Positions 20,990 to 31,368 of a DNA stretch of 64,000 nucleotides are shown piece by piece. The notes under the pieces are model-generated. The model made no database searches. It was not told the origin of the DNA and worked only from the letters and a program-made list of their open reading frames with translations. Position numbers and translations under genes: made by a program. How positions within the stretch are numbered: the stretch's first letter is position 1; each line of letters starts with the position of its first letter. The stretch is from Anodontia alba. Lineage: Eukaryota; Mollusca; Bivalvia; Lucinida; Lucinidae. The stretch covers positions 124,404,303 to 124,468,302 of the forward strand of contig OZ024824.1 in NCBI GenBank assembly GCA_964016985.1, read 5' to 3'.

Positions 20990-21225
20990 GCATAGTGTTT
21001 TACAAATACACATTTGAGCTTTAACGTCAGAAGACGTACCCTCAAACATGTGCGTCCAGCGAATAATTCAGATCTGCTTGCGTACTCGTGGGCGCGTTTT
21101 GCATAGCCAAGGATGCAAAGTTTCTTCATGTGGACAACAAAGACTCTAATCAGACTGCGCGGAAGCGCAGGCTGATTTGAGTCTTTGTTGGACGCAAATG
21201 CCAGAAGGTACGTTTTTTCATATTA
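20990..21225. mobile_element. Degenerate hairpin MITE
   Basis: ACGTACCCTCAAACATGTGC and GTCCAGCGAATAATTCAGAT at the left pair loosely with TTTGTTGGACGCAAATGCCA and AGAAGGTACGTT at the right. A good inner hairpin (GACTCTAATCAGACTGCGCG and AAGCGCAGGCTGATTTGAGT) lies at 21142-21184. Confidence 0.5.
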
Positions 21226-21236
21226 CGGATCATTGC

Positions 21237-21238
<2 letters not shown>

Positions 21239-21274
<36 letters not shown>
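21239..21274. repeat. poly(T), about 36 bp
   Basis: Uninterrupted T run; it sits just before the 5'-truncated LINE. Confidence 0.95.
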
Positions 21275-21309
21275 CATCTTGGTGCAATTCATGCTGTTGA
21301 CCATTAGAC

Positions 21310-22203
21310 CATTAAAGGACTGATTAGACTACGTACTCATAGGAAGGACAGACAGGATGTCAGAGTGATAAAGACTATGTGTGGTGCAGACTGCTGGACA
21401 GATCACAGGCTTGTTGTAAGCAAACTCAGCCTGCGCATTCAGCCTGTACGATGACCACAAGGCAAGAAGGTGCCAAAGAAATTGGATGTCACCAAGCTGA
21501 AACAAGACAGCAAGAGGCAAGCATTCGTCAACGATCTCTGCAGCCGTTTAGATGCACTGGAACACAGTTCAGAAGATGTAGATGAGAGCTGGACAGTCTT
21601 CAGAGACACCGTTCACTCTTCAGCAATGGATTCCCTGGGACTAGTATCTCGCAAACACCAAGATTGGTTTGATGAGACTGACAAAGAGAAACACTAAAAA
21701 CGCAAGGCTTACCTCAGAAATACCAGCTCAGTATCTAGTAAGACTGCCTATTCAAACATATGCAAGACAGCTCAGACGAGGCTCAGAGACATGCAAGACT
21801 CCTGGATGAGCGAAAATGCTGATGAAATCCAGTCCTTTGCAGACAGAAAGGATATGAAGAAGTTCTTTGATGCACTCAAGACAATATATGGTCCCCAGAG
21901 CTCAGGAACCATTCCACTCATTAGTGCAGATGGAACTAGTCGTCTGACTGACAAAGAAGCTATCTTGAAAAGATGGGCAGAACACTTTGATGGTGTCCTT
22001 AATCGGCCATCATCTATCAATGATGAAGCTATCAACAGACTACCACTGGTGGAATGTAATCCGCTGCTTAATGAGCTCCCAACAGTCTCTGAAACAGTGA
22101 AAGCAATAAAACTCCTGTCATCTGCAAGGCTCCAGGATCAGATGCAATACTCGTACCTGCAGAGATCTACAAAGCAGAAGGTCCTCCAGTTGCAGAGAAA
22201 CTG
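21310..22203 (+). pseudogene. LINE, 5' part (endonuclease end, linker, start of RT)
   Basis: The plus strand reads through RKDRQDVRVIKTMCGADCWT and DHRLVVSKL (the conserved S/T-D-H of the AP-like endonuclease, 21340-21430), then KVPKKLDVTKLKQDSKRQAF, SMDSLG..SRKHQDWFD, and after a frame change and one stop at about 21696, MQDSWMSENADEIQSFADRK, KFFDALKTIYGPQSSGT, LTDKEAILKRWAEHFDGVLN and a KLLSS..PGSDA region that starts the RT fingers. It is 5'-truncated at about 21310 and interrupted at 22203 by a Penelope-like element; the second half resumes near 24002. In-frame damage shows it is not functional. Confidence 0.85.
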
Positions 22204-24001
22204 ACAGTTATTTCATATTACGAGAAGAAAAGAAAAGGTTAGAGAAAAGTCCAGGGAGTGTCACAATCACAAACCGCAGCCCTTCCCAGACACCAAGAGG
22301 AAGAGGAAACCGACAAATCCAAACAAGCACAAATCGAACAAACGTACGAAAATCACTAAGATTATCTCTCTCTTCCCCAAGCGAGGTAATCGCAATGCTA
22401 AAAGTACTGAAAAACACAAGGACAAAATGACACAAGGTAAGACATAAAATAAATCGCTTCGTAGAATAAACCACAAAGCAACAAAAAGTAAGGCTAACAC
22501 TGGGACCGCCGCCTTAGGACGATCAGTAGAGTAAACCACCGGCGGGGGGGGGGGTGTGGGGGGGGGAGTTAAAGCACTTTTACAGCTAGCCAACTTCACC
22601 CTGGGTCCCGATGCTACTCTTAATACAGAAATACATAATAATTGGTTCCCATAAAGGCTCCCAACTCAGTCAGTGCATCAAAGCGAAAACATAAAAGTCA
22701 AATTAATCACTATAATAAACAAAGACGAATACTCATGGCTAATTGTACTGTATGCCAGAGTAAATGAAAACCAATAGTTGAACCACGGCGGGCCAAGCCA
22801 AAGACATATCGTCAAGCCCCAACCCACTGGTTAAAGTTTTACGAAGAGGCCGTCATTGAGTCTGAGGCCCGAAACGCCGTCGTGCAATTAAAGAGTGAAG
22901 CATAGGCATCAACAATGATTGGGTTGACAACAAGGCATGCAGTCTGCCGCATAATATCCAGGCTATAGCCAATTCTTTTATAAAGGTTAATAAGTTTTCT
23001 GAATTGCTCCAAACAGTTAGATTTACCTACAATTTTTTTTTTTAAATATGTACACTAAGCCGGTTCCGACACACCTTGTTGCAGAAGTGTTTTCAGACTG
23101 CCGCTCTATTTTTCTAACTAGGCACTGTGTCTGCGATAAAATTTCGAAAACGCCTTACGAAGTTTAAAATAACGATAGCCCTGCCTAAGTAGTTTGGCAG
23201 TAAGGCTTTATTACGATAATTAAAGTCATTAAGGTTTGAAGAAGCTCTGGCGAATCTAATAAGTTGAGATATTATACCCCATATGAGGTACGCCGGGGGA
23301 CATTGCCATCCAGAAAAGGGAAATTGACTATATCTAAATCAAAATCGTCCCGTTTATCATAAATTTTGGTGGAAACTGTACCATTAGATATACATAGATT
23401 CAAATCCAAAAAAGGTGCCTCGGTATCGGAAGAATCTGCTCTATTAAGTTGGAGTTCTGTAGGGTATATGTGGTCCATCATTTAGTAAAAGTAAATAGTG
23501 TCAATATTTAATAAAACAAAGGTATCTTGAAGTTGAATTGAAAGCCTCAATAATGTCAGCCTGATTTTCACGTGAGAGAGACTTCATGAAATCTCTCTCA
23601 TAACAAAAAAGAAACAAATCTGCAACAAGAGGAACACAATTAGTTCACATCGCAATACCAATAGTTTGCCTATAAAGTTTAGTTCAAAATCTAATAAAAA
23701 TATTATCCAAAAGATAAACAAGGGCATCACAGACTTTTTGACACGACCATAAATTGTGGTTATTGTATACATCAGAAGTGAAAAAAGCTTATTCTTCGTT
23801 GCAAGCCAAATAGTGGGTATTCTCCCGAATAAACTTTGGTTAATTAAATCAACAAGTTTATTTTTATAAGATGATGAGGTAACGTAGTATACAGTGTAGA
23901 AAAATCATATGTAGACAATTTAGAAGCCTGAAAATTTTAGATTTAAATTTATTGAGAACATCGTTGGAATTTTTAATTGACCAAAGTAGTTAATTCCGTC
24001 C
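22204..24001 (-). pseudogene. Penelope-like retroelement inserted in the LINE
   Basis: On the minus strand 23930-23880 reads KLSTYDFSTLYTTLPHHLI (the D..SLYT-like palm motif typical of Penelope-type RTs). About 23650-23560 gives PLVADLFLFCYERDF, 23560-23500 gives ENQADIIEAFNSTSRYL (the catalytic YLDD that should follow is lost at a frame break), and 23480-23275 gives YPTELQLNRADSSDTEAPFL, DLNLCISNGTVSTKIYDKRD and FDLDIVNFPFLDGNVPRRTSY. Below it, to about 22860, are remnants of the C-terminal part, then a 3' region with a C-rich tract on this strand (22540-22572) and a hydrophobic frame (22267-22545). It is 5'-truncated and frame-shifted. An inverted second copy of the 3' part lies at 33172-33800. 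Confidence 0.7.
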
Positions 24002-25650
24002 CTTCCTCAAGAATTCAAGGATGCAACAATTATCCACCTATTCAAAAGGAAAGGGAATCCTCAAGTCTGTGACAATCGTCGCGACACCTCTTTATTGTCA
24101 ATTGCTGGGAACATCCTTGCTTTGGGCTACTGAATCAATTGAATGAACACCTTGAACAGTCAGGGCTTCTACCAGAAAGCCAGTGTATATTCAGGAAAGA
24201 TAGAGGACCAATAGACACGTCATCTTAAAAAAAAAAGCCAGGAACAGAAAGTGGACCTCTACATGACCTTTGTCGACCTTACCTAAGCATTTGACACAGT
24301 CAGTCGTGAGGGACTTTGGAGCATAATGATAAAGTTAGGCTGTCCTGCCAAATTCATAGCAATGGTGCGGCAGTTCCATGGTGGTATGCTTGCAAGGGTC
24401 CAAAATGATGGCGAGTTTTCTGATCCATTCCCTGTGACAAATGGAGTTAAATAAGGTTGTGTAAGGTTGTGTACTAGCTTCGACACTGTTCAGCATGATG
24501 CTTTCTGCCATGCTTACAGATGCTTTCCAGGATGGTGACAATGGTATACCTATTAGGTATCGCTTTGATGGGAAACTTTTCAACCTAAGAAGGTTGCAAG
24601 CTAAATCCACGGTGCAGACAGAGGTGCTAGATACGTTCTTCTTTGCTGATGACATGGCAAAATGTGCTTCAACAGAAGAAAAAAATGAAAAAAAGGTGTA
24701 AATCAAGTATCTGATTCATGTGACAGCTATGATCTAACAATCAGCATAAAACTGAGGTAGTATATCAGCCAGTACCTGGAAAGCCTTACAAGGAGCCTAC
24801 CATCACAATGAAAGGTCGGCGACTGCAAGTGTAGACAAGTTCACCTACCTTGGAAGCACATTGTCTAGAGTTGTGCACATTGATGATGACGTCAATGCTA
24901 GGATTGCCAAAGCTAGTGTAGCATTTGGCAGGCTACGTGGAAGTATTTGGGACCGAAGTGGAATCAGACTTGACACAAAGCTGAAAGTATACAGATCGGT
25001 GGTGCTGCCAACACTATGATACTCATGCGAAACTTGGACAGTTTACCAACGGCATGCCAAAAGACTGAACCACTTCCATACAGGCTGTCCTAGAAAATTT
25101 CTAAAGATCATGTGGCAAGACAGGATTCCAGACACAGAAGTCCTGAAAAGGGCAGGGATGTAGAGTGTACATACGCTTCTGAAATTGTCACAGTTAAGAT
25201 GGACAGGCCATGTTACCAGAATGCCTGATGAACGTTTGCCAAAGAAAATCCTCTATGGAGAACTACAAGTTGGAAAACGCCCCCATGGTGATCAGAAGAA
25301 GCGATACAAGGACACCCTCAAAGCCCTCCTTAAAGCCTTCAACATACCAACAGAGTCGTGGGAAAAGATTGCACAGATCAAACAAAGTAGCAAGGCCTCA
25401 TAAGAAGGGGTGCTGGTGAATACGAAGCAAAAAGAATCAGCGAAGCCGAGCAGAAATGTGCACAGCGGAAAGCCAGAGCTAAGGCATCACCAACAGAGCT
25501 TTCTTTCTCAGAGCTCTCTTGTTCTATCTGCAACAGTCAGTCTAATGTTAAGAATGGTCTCATCAGCCATCTTAGAACACACAAATAATAACACATCACA
25601 CAGTTGATTAGGATTGGTCATTGTCAGTAATGACAGACGAACGAAGTACG
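24002..25650 (+). pseudogene. LINE, 3' part (RT, C-terminal domain, zinc finger)
   Basis: This resumes the LINE cut at 22203: QEFKDATIIHLFKRKGNPQV (24007-24070), then TFVDLT.AFDTVSREGLW (palm motif A, 24268-24320), FIAMVRQFHGGMLARVQNDG and DPFPVTNGVK.GCV (motif B), FRYRFDGKLFNLRRLQAKS-like text and FFADDMA (motif C, 24640-24660). The C-terminal part follows in pieces (LTISIK; IAKASVAFGRLRGSIWDRSG; LRWTGHVTRMPDERLPKKIL; GELQVGKRPHGDQKKRYKDT). Near 25517-25580 another frame encodes a C2H2-type zinc finger (C-x2-C-x12-H-x3-H) before a stop. The shared 3' end (GTCATTGTCAGTAATGACAG) also ends the copy at 55258-55975. Stops and frameshifts throughout. Confidence 0.85.
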
Positions 25651-25834
25651 GTAATTTTCAACATAAGTGATCAGCGAGAGTCGTTGCATGAGGGTAGATC
25701 CCTGCTCCATTTGGTAATGATGCCGTATCTGTCTTAAGTATTAGTATGTAAGTTCATACATACTTCTCGAAACTTTAAACAAGTCCAGTTTACTACTGAA
25801 TAATATGTCTAAAAATCTCTTGGATGAGTGGCGG

Positions 25835-25895
25835 ACAATGTAGAGCCTGATCAGTTCTGCGGCGTCTGATCAGGGTCTATACTGTTTGCTCAAGC
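25835..25895. repeat. CAAACAGTG-type hairpin
   Basis: GCGGACAATGTAGAGCCTGA is mirrored by TGATCAGGGTCTATACTGTT, with inner TCTGCGGCGTC. No termini found. Confidence 0.55.
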
Positions 25896-26180
25896 CTGTC
25901 TTTCCGGATACTTATTGCATTTAACGGTTTATTTATGTAACGATGCCAATAAGGTCATGAATACAACCCCAGGAAAGATAACCCTGATATTAAAGTTTAC
26001 AGTTTACAGATTTTTAACGCTGCCAGGCAACTGAGTCACATAGAGGCAGCGCTATTAAAGTATTTTCTTCCCTTCTTATGTAGGGCTACTTTTACAGGGA
26101 AGAAAGGAGACAAATAATTTAATGCCAGGATAGTCCTCTCAACGTAAGTATATTTATTTTATAGCATATTATACAGCAGC

Positions 26181-26183
<3 letters not shown>

Positions 26184-26233
<50 letters not shown>

Positions 26234-26272
26234 TGTGTGTGTGTGTGTCAGACAGACAGACAGACAGACAGA
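26184..26272. repeat. (GT)n followed by (CAGA)n
   Basis: About 32 GT repeats with one A interruption, then six CAGA units. Compound microsatellite. Confidence 0.95.
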
Positions 26273-26712
26273 GCCAGTAAGAAATAGAGGGAGAGAGCCT
26301 TATTCCTATTTGACAGTCGTCCTTTACATGCAGCAATTCCAAAATTAGTTTGTCCGTCCAACAGAGAAGACTTCCGATTAGGGACAATATTCGCTGTACC
26401 ATCAGGCCATATTAATCTCAATAAGGCTATATCAGATTTAATTAGCCCGTAGCACGCTGACGACGAAACTAGTACACAACTAACGAATGATTTTTTCTCC
26501 AGATAACAATGGTACATGACGTATCAGGAGGCGATTTGGATGAAACCGCAAGCCTTTAACGACGATTCGATTGAAACGTTAAATTATTTTATCTTCGAGA
26601 ACAATCAGATCCATATCCTTGTCTTTCCTAAAAAACAGTATTTAACCTTCGATTCAAATTGTCTCCACTGGATGAAATTTCAAATCGTTTGCTGATAACA
26701 TTGAAATCAAAT
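26273..26712. other. No recognised feature
   Basis: Minus-strand frames of up to 89 codons show no domain I recognise. Confidence 0.4.
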
Positions 26713-26989
26713 CATTACGAAAACATGCTTATATAATTTGACTCCCTCAAACCCCACTTTTATATTGTAAACCTGGGGTTTACAGGGGTATACACTATTT
26801 TCTTATTTCTGTTCAAAAACACAGATTGGGGTACTCGTTAGAACCGCCTCGCCGAGGCGGTTCTAGCGAGTACCCACAATGTATGTTTTGAGCAGAAATA
26901 TGAAAAATATCGGAGATTTTTATCTGAAATTTTTCAGTTTTTTGGATGTAAAATTTTCAATATATTCGAATAGGCGTGTTTTCGTAATG
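26713..26989 (-). mobile_element. CATTACG element C7
   Basis: Full-length inverted copy: CATTACGAAAACATGCTTAT (left, TAATTTGACTCCC follows) to GCGTGTTTTCGTAATG. Palindrome with turn CCTCGCCGAGG and one base missing in the left arm. Confidence 0.92.
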
Positions 26990-27189
26990 GTTAAAAAGTC
27001 TTCTGCTGACTTTGCCAAGAGAGTGGTAAAGGTCAAGATCAAATGTGACACTAAACGAAAATGAAGATTTTCCCATTAAAAAAAGAAAAGAAGAAAGAAG
27101 ACCTAGGCATGTTCATCCTGTTATATCCCTGTTTGCCTTAATATGATAGGGAAAGGTAAGGTTTGTAAAGAATGTATCTTAACAAATGT

Positions 27190-27447
27190 TATTTTTTTAT
27201 GCAAATTTGATCAAAATCGGATGAAATTTAAGATAGTTATCTAGATTTCAAGAGTCAAAATTGATTTATAGGTGCCGCAATTTTGAATATTTAATGAGGT
27301 TTTATGAGGTCATAAAGCCTTAACTAAATATGCAAAACCTAAGCTTCTTTTCTAGATTTATAATTATTTTGCTTGAAAAATCACACCGGTTTCTGTCAGA
27401 ATGAACATCACATTTATTATTTTGAAATATTTAGAATCTCATTAGAT
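27190..27447. repeat. Dispersed repeat, copy 2, interrupted by C8
   Basis: ATTTTGAATATTTAATGAGG, TTTCTGTCAGAATGAACATC and AATATTTAGAATCTCATTAG match 4440-4870 in reverse orientation. The match continues after element C8 at 27718 (TATTCAAAATAGTG), so the empty site of C8 can be read from copy 1. Confidence 0.6.
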
Positions 27448-27717
27448 CATCACAAAAACATACTTATATAATGTTGACCACCTCAAACCCCACTTTTCTA
27501 TAGTAAAACTAGGGTTTTACAGAGGTATGCATTATTTTTCTTATTTCTGCTCAAAATATAGATTGTGGGTACTCGTTAGAACCGCCTTGGCAAGACAGTT
27601 TAAACGAGTACACACAATCTATCTTTTGAGCAGAAATATGAAAAAAAAAATCATTTTTTTTTTTATCTAAAAAGTTTCCTTTTTTCAATATATTTCAATA
27701 GGCGTATTTTCGTAATG
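27448..27717 (-). mobile_element. CATTACG element C8
   Basis: Full-length inverted copy with eroded palindrome (GAACCGCCTTGGCAAGACAG). Left flank ..CATTAGAT and right flank TATTCAAAATAG rejoin to the uninterrupted repeat with at most one duplicated T. Confidence 0.88.
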
Positions 27718-28093
27718 TATTCAAAATAGTGACGATCTTGACAAAAAAGCTGAAGTTTTTAAGTCATTACTTGTAACTTGTTTAATGCATGTTTTGTCAA
27801 AGTCTTCTATATCAAGGACCTTCTTTGTCGAACTTAGTTTTCCTTTAAGGCAACATTGGCATCAACCAATATCACTGCTATTCTGCTAGCTGACAGTTTT
27901 TTTTCCTACAGACGGTATAGATACTTCCATGATAACGGGTCTCAATTTGCCTTAATTAATGAAGACCAGTCTGGTGGTTCTCAGGAAGATAGATAGCTTA
28001 ATTTGGAAAAGGTTAACCTGTCTATGATCTGTACATGATGCGTAAATACTTCGCAGACGACAAAGTCATTAGATGTTGCGTCTTATACACAGT

Positions 28094-28238
28094 TTAACGT
28101 TCTGCATGCTGGGTAAAAAGAAGTCAGCAGACGTCATTTTGAAATAGTTTTCATATTTTGCCCAGAAAATAGACTTTGATGTTTCATGCAAATTGTCTCC
28201 TGAATTTGCATGAAATGATAAAGCCTATCTTTGGGAAA
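28094..28238. mobile_element. GCAGACGAC-family MITE, left part, split by C9
   Basis: TTAACGTTCTGCATGCTGGG, GTCAGCAGACGTCATTTTGA, AGAAAATAGACTTTGATGTT and CAAATTGTCTCCTGAATTTG match the family at 50055-50241. The family resumes after C9 at 28522-28585 (ACATTGTCATCTACTGAATA, GCCCAGGCAATGG). Confidence 0.7.
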
Positions 28239-28521
28239 CATTACGAAAACTCGCCTATTCAAATACATTGAGAATTTTACCATCTAAAAAAATGAAAATG
28301 CTCAGATAAAAAAAATCTGATATTTTTCATTTTTTTTTGCTCAAAACATAGATTGTTGGTACTCGTTAAAACCGCCTCGGCGAGGTGGTTCTAACGAGTG
28401 CCGACAATCTATGTTTTAAGCAGATATAAGAAAAATAATGTATACCCCTGTAAACCCCAGTTTTACCATATAAAAGTGGGGTTTAAGGGGGTCAACATTG
28501 TATAGGCATGTTTTCGTGATG
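28239..28521 (+). mobile_element. CATTACG element C9
   Basis: Full-length, CATTACGAAAACTCGCCTAT to GCATGTTTTCGTGATG, palindrome partly eroded (GTTGGTAC against GTGCCGAC). Inserted in a GCAGACGAC MITE; flanks rejoin as GGGAAA/TATGAGAAAA without a visible duplication. Confidence 0.9.
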
Positions 28522-28585
28522 TATGAGAAAAATTATGTCACATTGTCATCTACTGAATAAGCCCAGGCAATGGTAAAGGTTATTT
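28522..28585. mobile_element. GCAGACGAC-family MITE, right part after C9
   Basis: Continuation of 28094-28238. Confidence 0.55.
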
Positions 28586-28848
28586 ATGCTTAAGGACTAT
28601 TTTCATTAAATCATTAGATGAAAATATTAAAGCGATACGTTTTCTAATATTTTTCACATAAAAAAAAAAAAAAAAAATACAAGACCTGATGTGTCATTTA
28701 TTGTCTCCTTCATATGGAAATTTGAATGTTTGATTAGGAAAAAAAAAAACAAAAACAAAACATTTATTGTTTTAAATATCTGCTATAATTTATAACTTGC
28801 GGGTTAAAGATTAAGCTTTCACATTTTGAACTTATCAAATGTATTTAC

Positions 28849-29019
28849 GCAATGTTAGCCTCCGCCCTTTTAGGCAATGTTAGGCCCCACCTAAGGCAAT
28901 GTTCGGCCCCGCCGGTTCAGGCAATGTTAGGTTCCGCCCTTTTATGCAATGTTAGGTTTCGCACTTTTAGGCAATGTTAGGCCCGGTCCTTTTAGGCAAT
29001 TTTAGGCTCCGCCCTGTAG
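28849..29019. repeat. Minisatellite, 25-bp unit, seven copies
   Basis: Units begin GCAATGTTAGG and continue with a CCCCGCCCTTTTAG-like part. Starts at 28849, 28874, 28896, 28921, 28946, 28971 and 28996; the second unit is 22 bp. GC-rich against its surroundings. Confidence 0.92.
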
Positions 29020-29108
29020 AGCTTCCTTCAAGGATACTATGTAACAAGATTCAGGTTCAAAACTTTCTTGGTTCTGGAGAAGAAGACCTTTAGTGTTTGT
29101 CCTTATAT

Positions 29109-29248
29109 CATTACGAAAACACGCCTATTCAAATATATAGAAAATTTTACATCCAAAAACTGAAACTTTTCATAGAAAAAACCCGATATTTTTCTTATTT
29201 CTGCTCAAAACATAGGTTGTGGGTACTCGTTAGAACTGCCTTGCCGAG
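29109..29248 (+). mobile_element. CATTACG element C10, right half missing
   Basis: CATTACGAAAACACGCCTAT to AGAACTGCCTTGCCGAG, broken exactly at the turn of the central palindrome; the following AAAATGTTAACGAACGG is unrelated. A break at the hairpin tip suggests hairpin cleavage or replication failure. Confidence 0.85.
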
Positions 29249-29400
29249 AAAATGTTAACGAACGGACGCACGGACGCACTCAAGGACGGACGACGGACAA
29301 AAAGTGATCACTATGGCTCATCCTGAGCATAGATCAGATGAGCGAAAAATACGAGCTAATACAATATTGACACAAACGCACATGATGCCCATAAACAATT

Positions 29401-29488
29401 ATCCCAGCAGGCACACAACGGTAAAAACAACGTCGATTCAACGTTGTGCTGAACCGACGTTGTTTCAACGTTCTGTGCTTGCTGGGAT
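29401..29488. mobile_element. CCCAGCAGGCAC palindromic MITE, copy 3
   Basis: ATCCCAGCAGGCACACAACG at the left and GTGCTTGCTGGGAT at the right, with AACAACGTCGATTCAACGTT inside. 88 bp. Confidence 0.75.
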
Positions 29489-30110
29489 GCTTGTTGGTTT
29501 TGACGACTATCACTCTACATCACTCTGTCCATGATATCATGACCTTATATTCCAGATATGTTCGCAAATGCTATATCCGAAAAGGTCCGAGATGCTACAT
29601 TTAGTAATGTTGTACCCAAATACGGATTTTAGATGGACTTGTCTAACCTTTGACACGACAGTAAACATTCATCGATCTATAACTATGCCATATGCATATA
29701 AACCATATAACATATCGTATATAGTAATGATACTGGGAATTCTACACTTCATGTTACACGGACATTTTAATTCTTTTCATAGAAACAGGCAGTAGGCGTG
29801 TAATAAGTGCGTTTAGCTTCATATTTTCTCGTCAATAGTCATGCCGATATAATCAAACAGGACTGTAAATTAATTATTCTCATTTTCTTTTTCTCTGCAT
29901 TGATTGGATTTATTGCCGACTCGACATTGATAGGCTCTCAGATTAATGTTAAAGAAAGTGAGCATTGGCGAGCGAAAATGAGCCTTCAGGCGTCAGACTA
30001 CAATTGAGCTAGGGCACGACAAAACTAATCTGCAATAAGACCTGTGAGACCAGCAGAGAGTCAGATCAGCCTGTACATTTATCCAGTGTGGCAAGGGTTT
30101 TTGTTTATCC
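29489..30110. other. No gene recognised
   Basis: Short plus-strand frames (75 and 66 codons) have no recognisable domain. Confidence 0.4.
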
Positions 30111-30119
30111 CTCTTCGGA

Positions 30120-30200
30120 TTGCCGGAGGCTGTAGAAGGCGCATGCGATCAGCGAAGACTCTGATTACTGATCCGAGTCTTCGCTGGTCCCACACGTTTT
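30120..30200. repeat. TTCGCTGG-type hairpin
   Basis: ATCAGCGAAGACTCTGATTA is mirrored by TGATCCGAGTCTTCGCTGGT. Confidence 0.65.
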
Positions 30201-30296
30201 ATTTCGTCATGCGTTGAATTAATTGATTTTCTCCTATATATTTAAACATTTTTTGAAAACGTTTTACAGCCAATACGTTTTTTATTTATTTACTTT

Positions 30297-30298
<2 letters not shown>

Positions 30299-30334
<36 letters not shown>
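30299..30334. repeat. poly(T), about 36 bp
   Basis: Uninterrupted T run 26 bp before the TA-target MITE. Confidence 0.95.
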
Positions 30335-30336
<2 letters not shown>

Positions 30337-30359
30337 AAGTTCAATTGGTCAATATATGG

Positions 30360-30666
30360 TACAGTCGACTCTCGTTATCTCGAATTTCAAGGGACTCTCT
30401 CTGAAATACTTCGAAATATCCGTACATCGACATATCAAATTTGCAAAATTTAGAAAAAATGAATCGAACAGCCATATTTAACAAATGTATATGTAATTTC
30501 ACTCCTGAAGTTAGAAATATATTGAAAATATTGTGGAAAAGAGGAGGAACAATTTCTACTCTTTTCCACAATATTTTGCTACCTGTTGTTAGATTTTCAT
30601 AGATATCGCTTTGCGATAAGCGATTGTTCGAGATAAGCGAGGTCGAGATAACGAGAGTCAACTGTA
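30360..30666. mobile_element. TA-target MITE (CAGTCGACTCTCG group)
   Basis: TACAGTCGACTCTCGTTATC and TCGAATTTCAAG at the left; GAGATAACGAGAGTCAACTGTA-type right end (22 bases, shown as arms GAGATAACGAGAGTC and AACTGTA). TA borders fit Tc1/mariner. Inside, AATATTGTGGAAAAGAG is mirrored by CTCTTTTCCACAATATT at 30520-30578. The 137-codon minus-strand frame here is a by-product of the element. Confidence 0.8.
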
Positions 30667-31019
30667 CTTGCTTGACAACTGTTCCTCTAAAAACTTCAAA
30701 ACAAGCATCAGAATGGTATGTCATGATACTTAAGATGAGCTTACTCCTCTTCAAACATTAACACAGCTCTTGTAAGATGTCGTGGCAGGTGTTAGGGTAA
30801 ATTATACCCTCGATGACTTTCTTCTTTCCTATTTAAAACAACCATCCAAAACATACAAGTTTAAGCTTTTCGAAAATGCTTGCCATCTTTTCAGCCCTTT
30901 TTCAATGTGGTGAATATTTGGGCTTGGGACACTTTTCGCTGTCAAGCCCCAATCCTACCTATCAAATTTAGTAAAGTGGTATCGGATTGTCGGTCCTTCT
31001 CTATTAGAGGGATTTGAGA

Positions 31020-31365
31020 CTCAATATTGTCATTTTTTATTTATTTTTTTTTTTATTTATACAATATTTAAAGAGGATACACAATTAGCTTCAAAAGCTA
31101 GTCTATCTTGTGGTCCTCTATAACATACAAATATAAAATACATACAAATATATACATTCAAATGACACAGCATTGTAACACAGAAAGATACTAATATGCA
31201 AATCAATTTACAAACAATAAAACTAAAAGTATATGATAAATGTTTAGAACAAAATTAAAACTTAATTTCATAAGAGATATCCATGAGACTTTGCATCATG
31301 CAGGGCACATAAAAACTATAAAACTGGGTCATAGGCATGTTAGCTAGTAAAAGGTAATATGTTCT
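31020..31365 (-). mobile_element. LINE 3' end (same family as 59273-60386)
   Basis: On the minus strand AGAGGACCACAAGATAGAC, AGCTAATTGTGTATCCTC and TTTAAATATTGTATAAATA match the last 85 bp of the LINE at 59273-60386, including its TAAA-rich tail. The segment AGAGGA..TCCTCTTT can fold as a hairpin, as expected for a 3'-end recognition structure (inferred). Only untranslated sequence is present; the left part beyond 31150 matches weakly. Confidence 0.7.
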
Positions 31366-31368
31366 TGT

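Noticed and set aside
22267..22599. Membrane-protein gene on the minus strand (hydrophobic 110-codon frame)
   Set aside because: It lies in the 3' region of the Penelope-like element, recurs in the copy at 33.6-33.8 kb with frame differences, and begins in a homopolymer-rich tract. It is reported as a question about the element and not as a host gene.
30341..30754. 137-codon minus-strand frame
   Set aside because: It coincides with the TA-target MITE at 30360-30666 and its palindrome.
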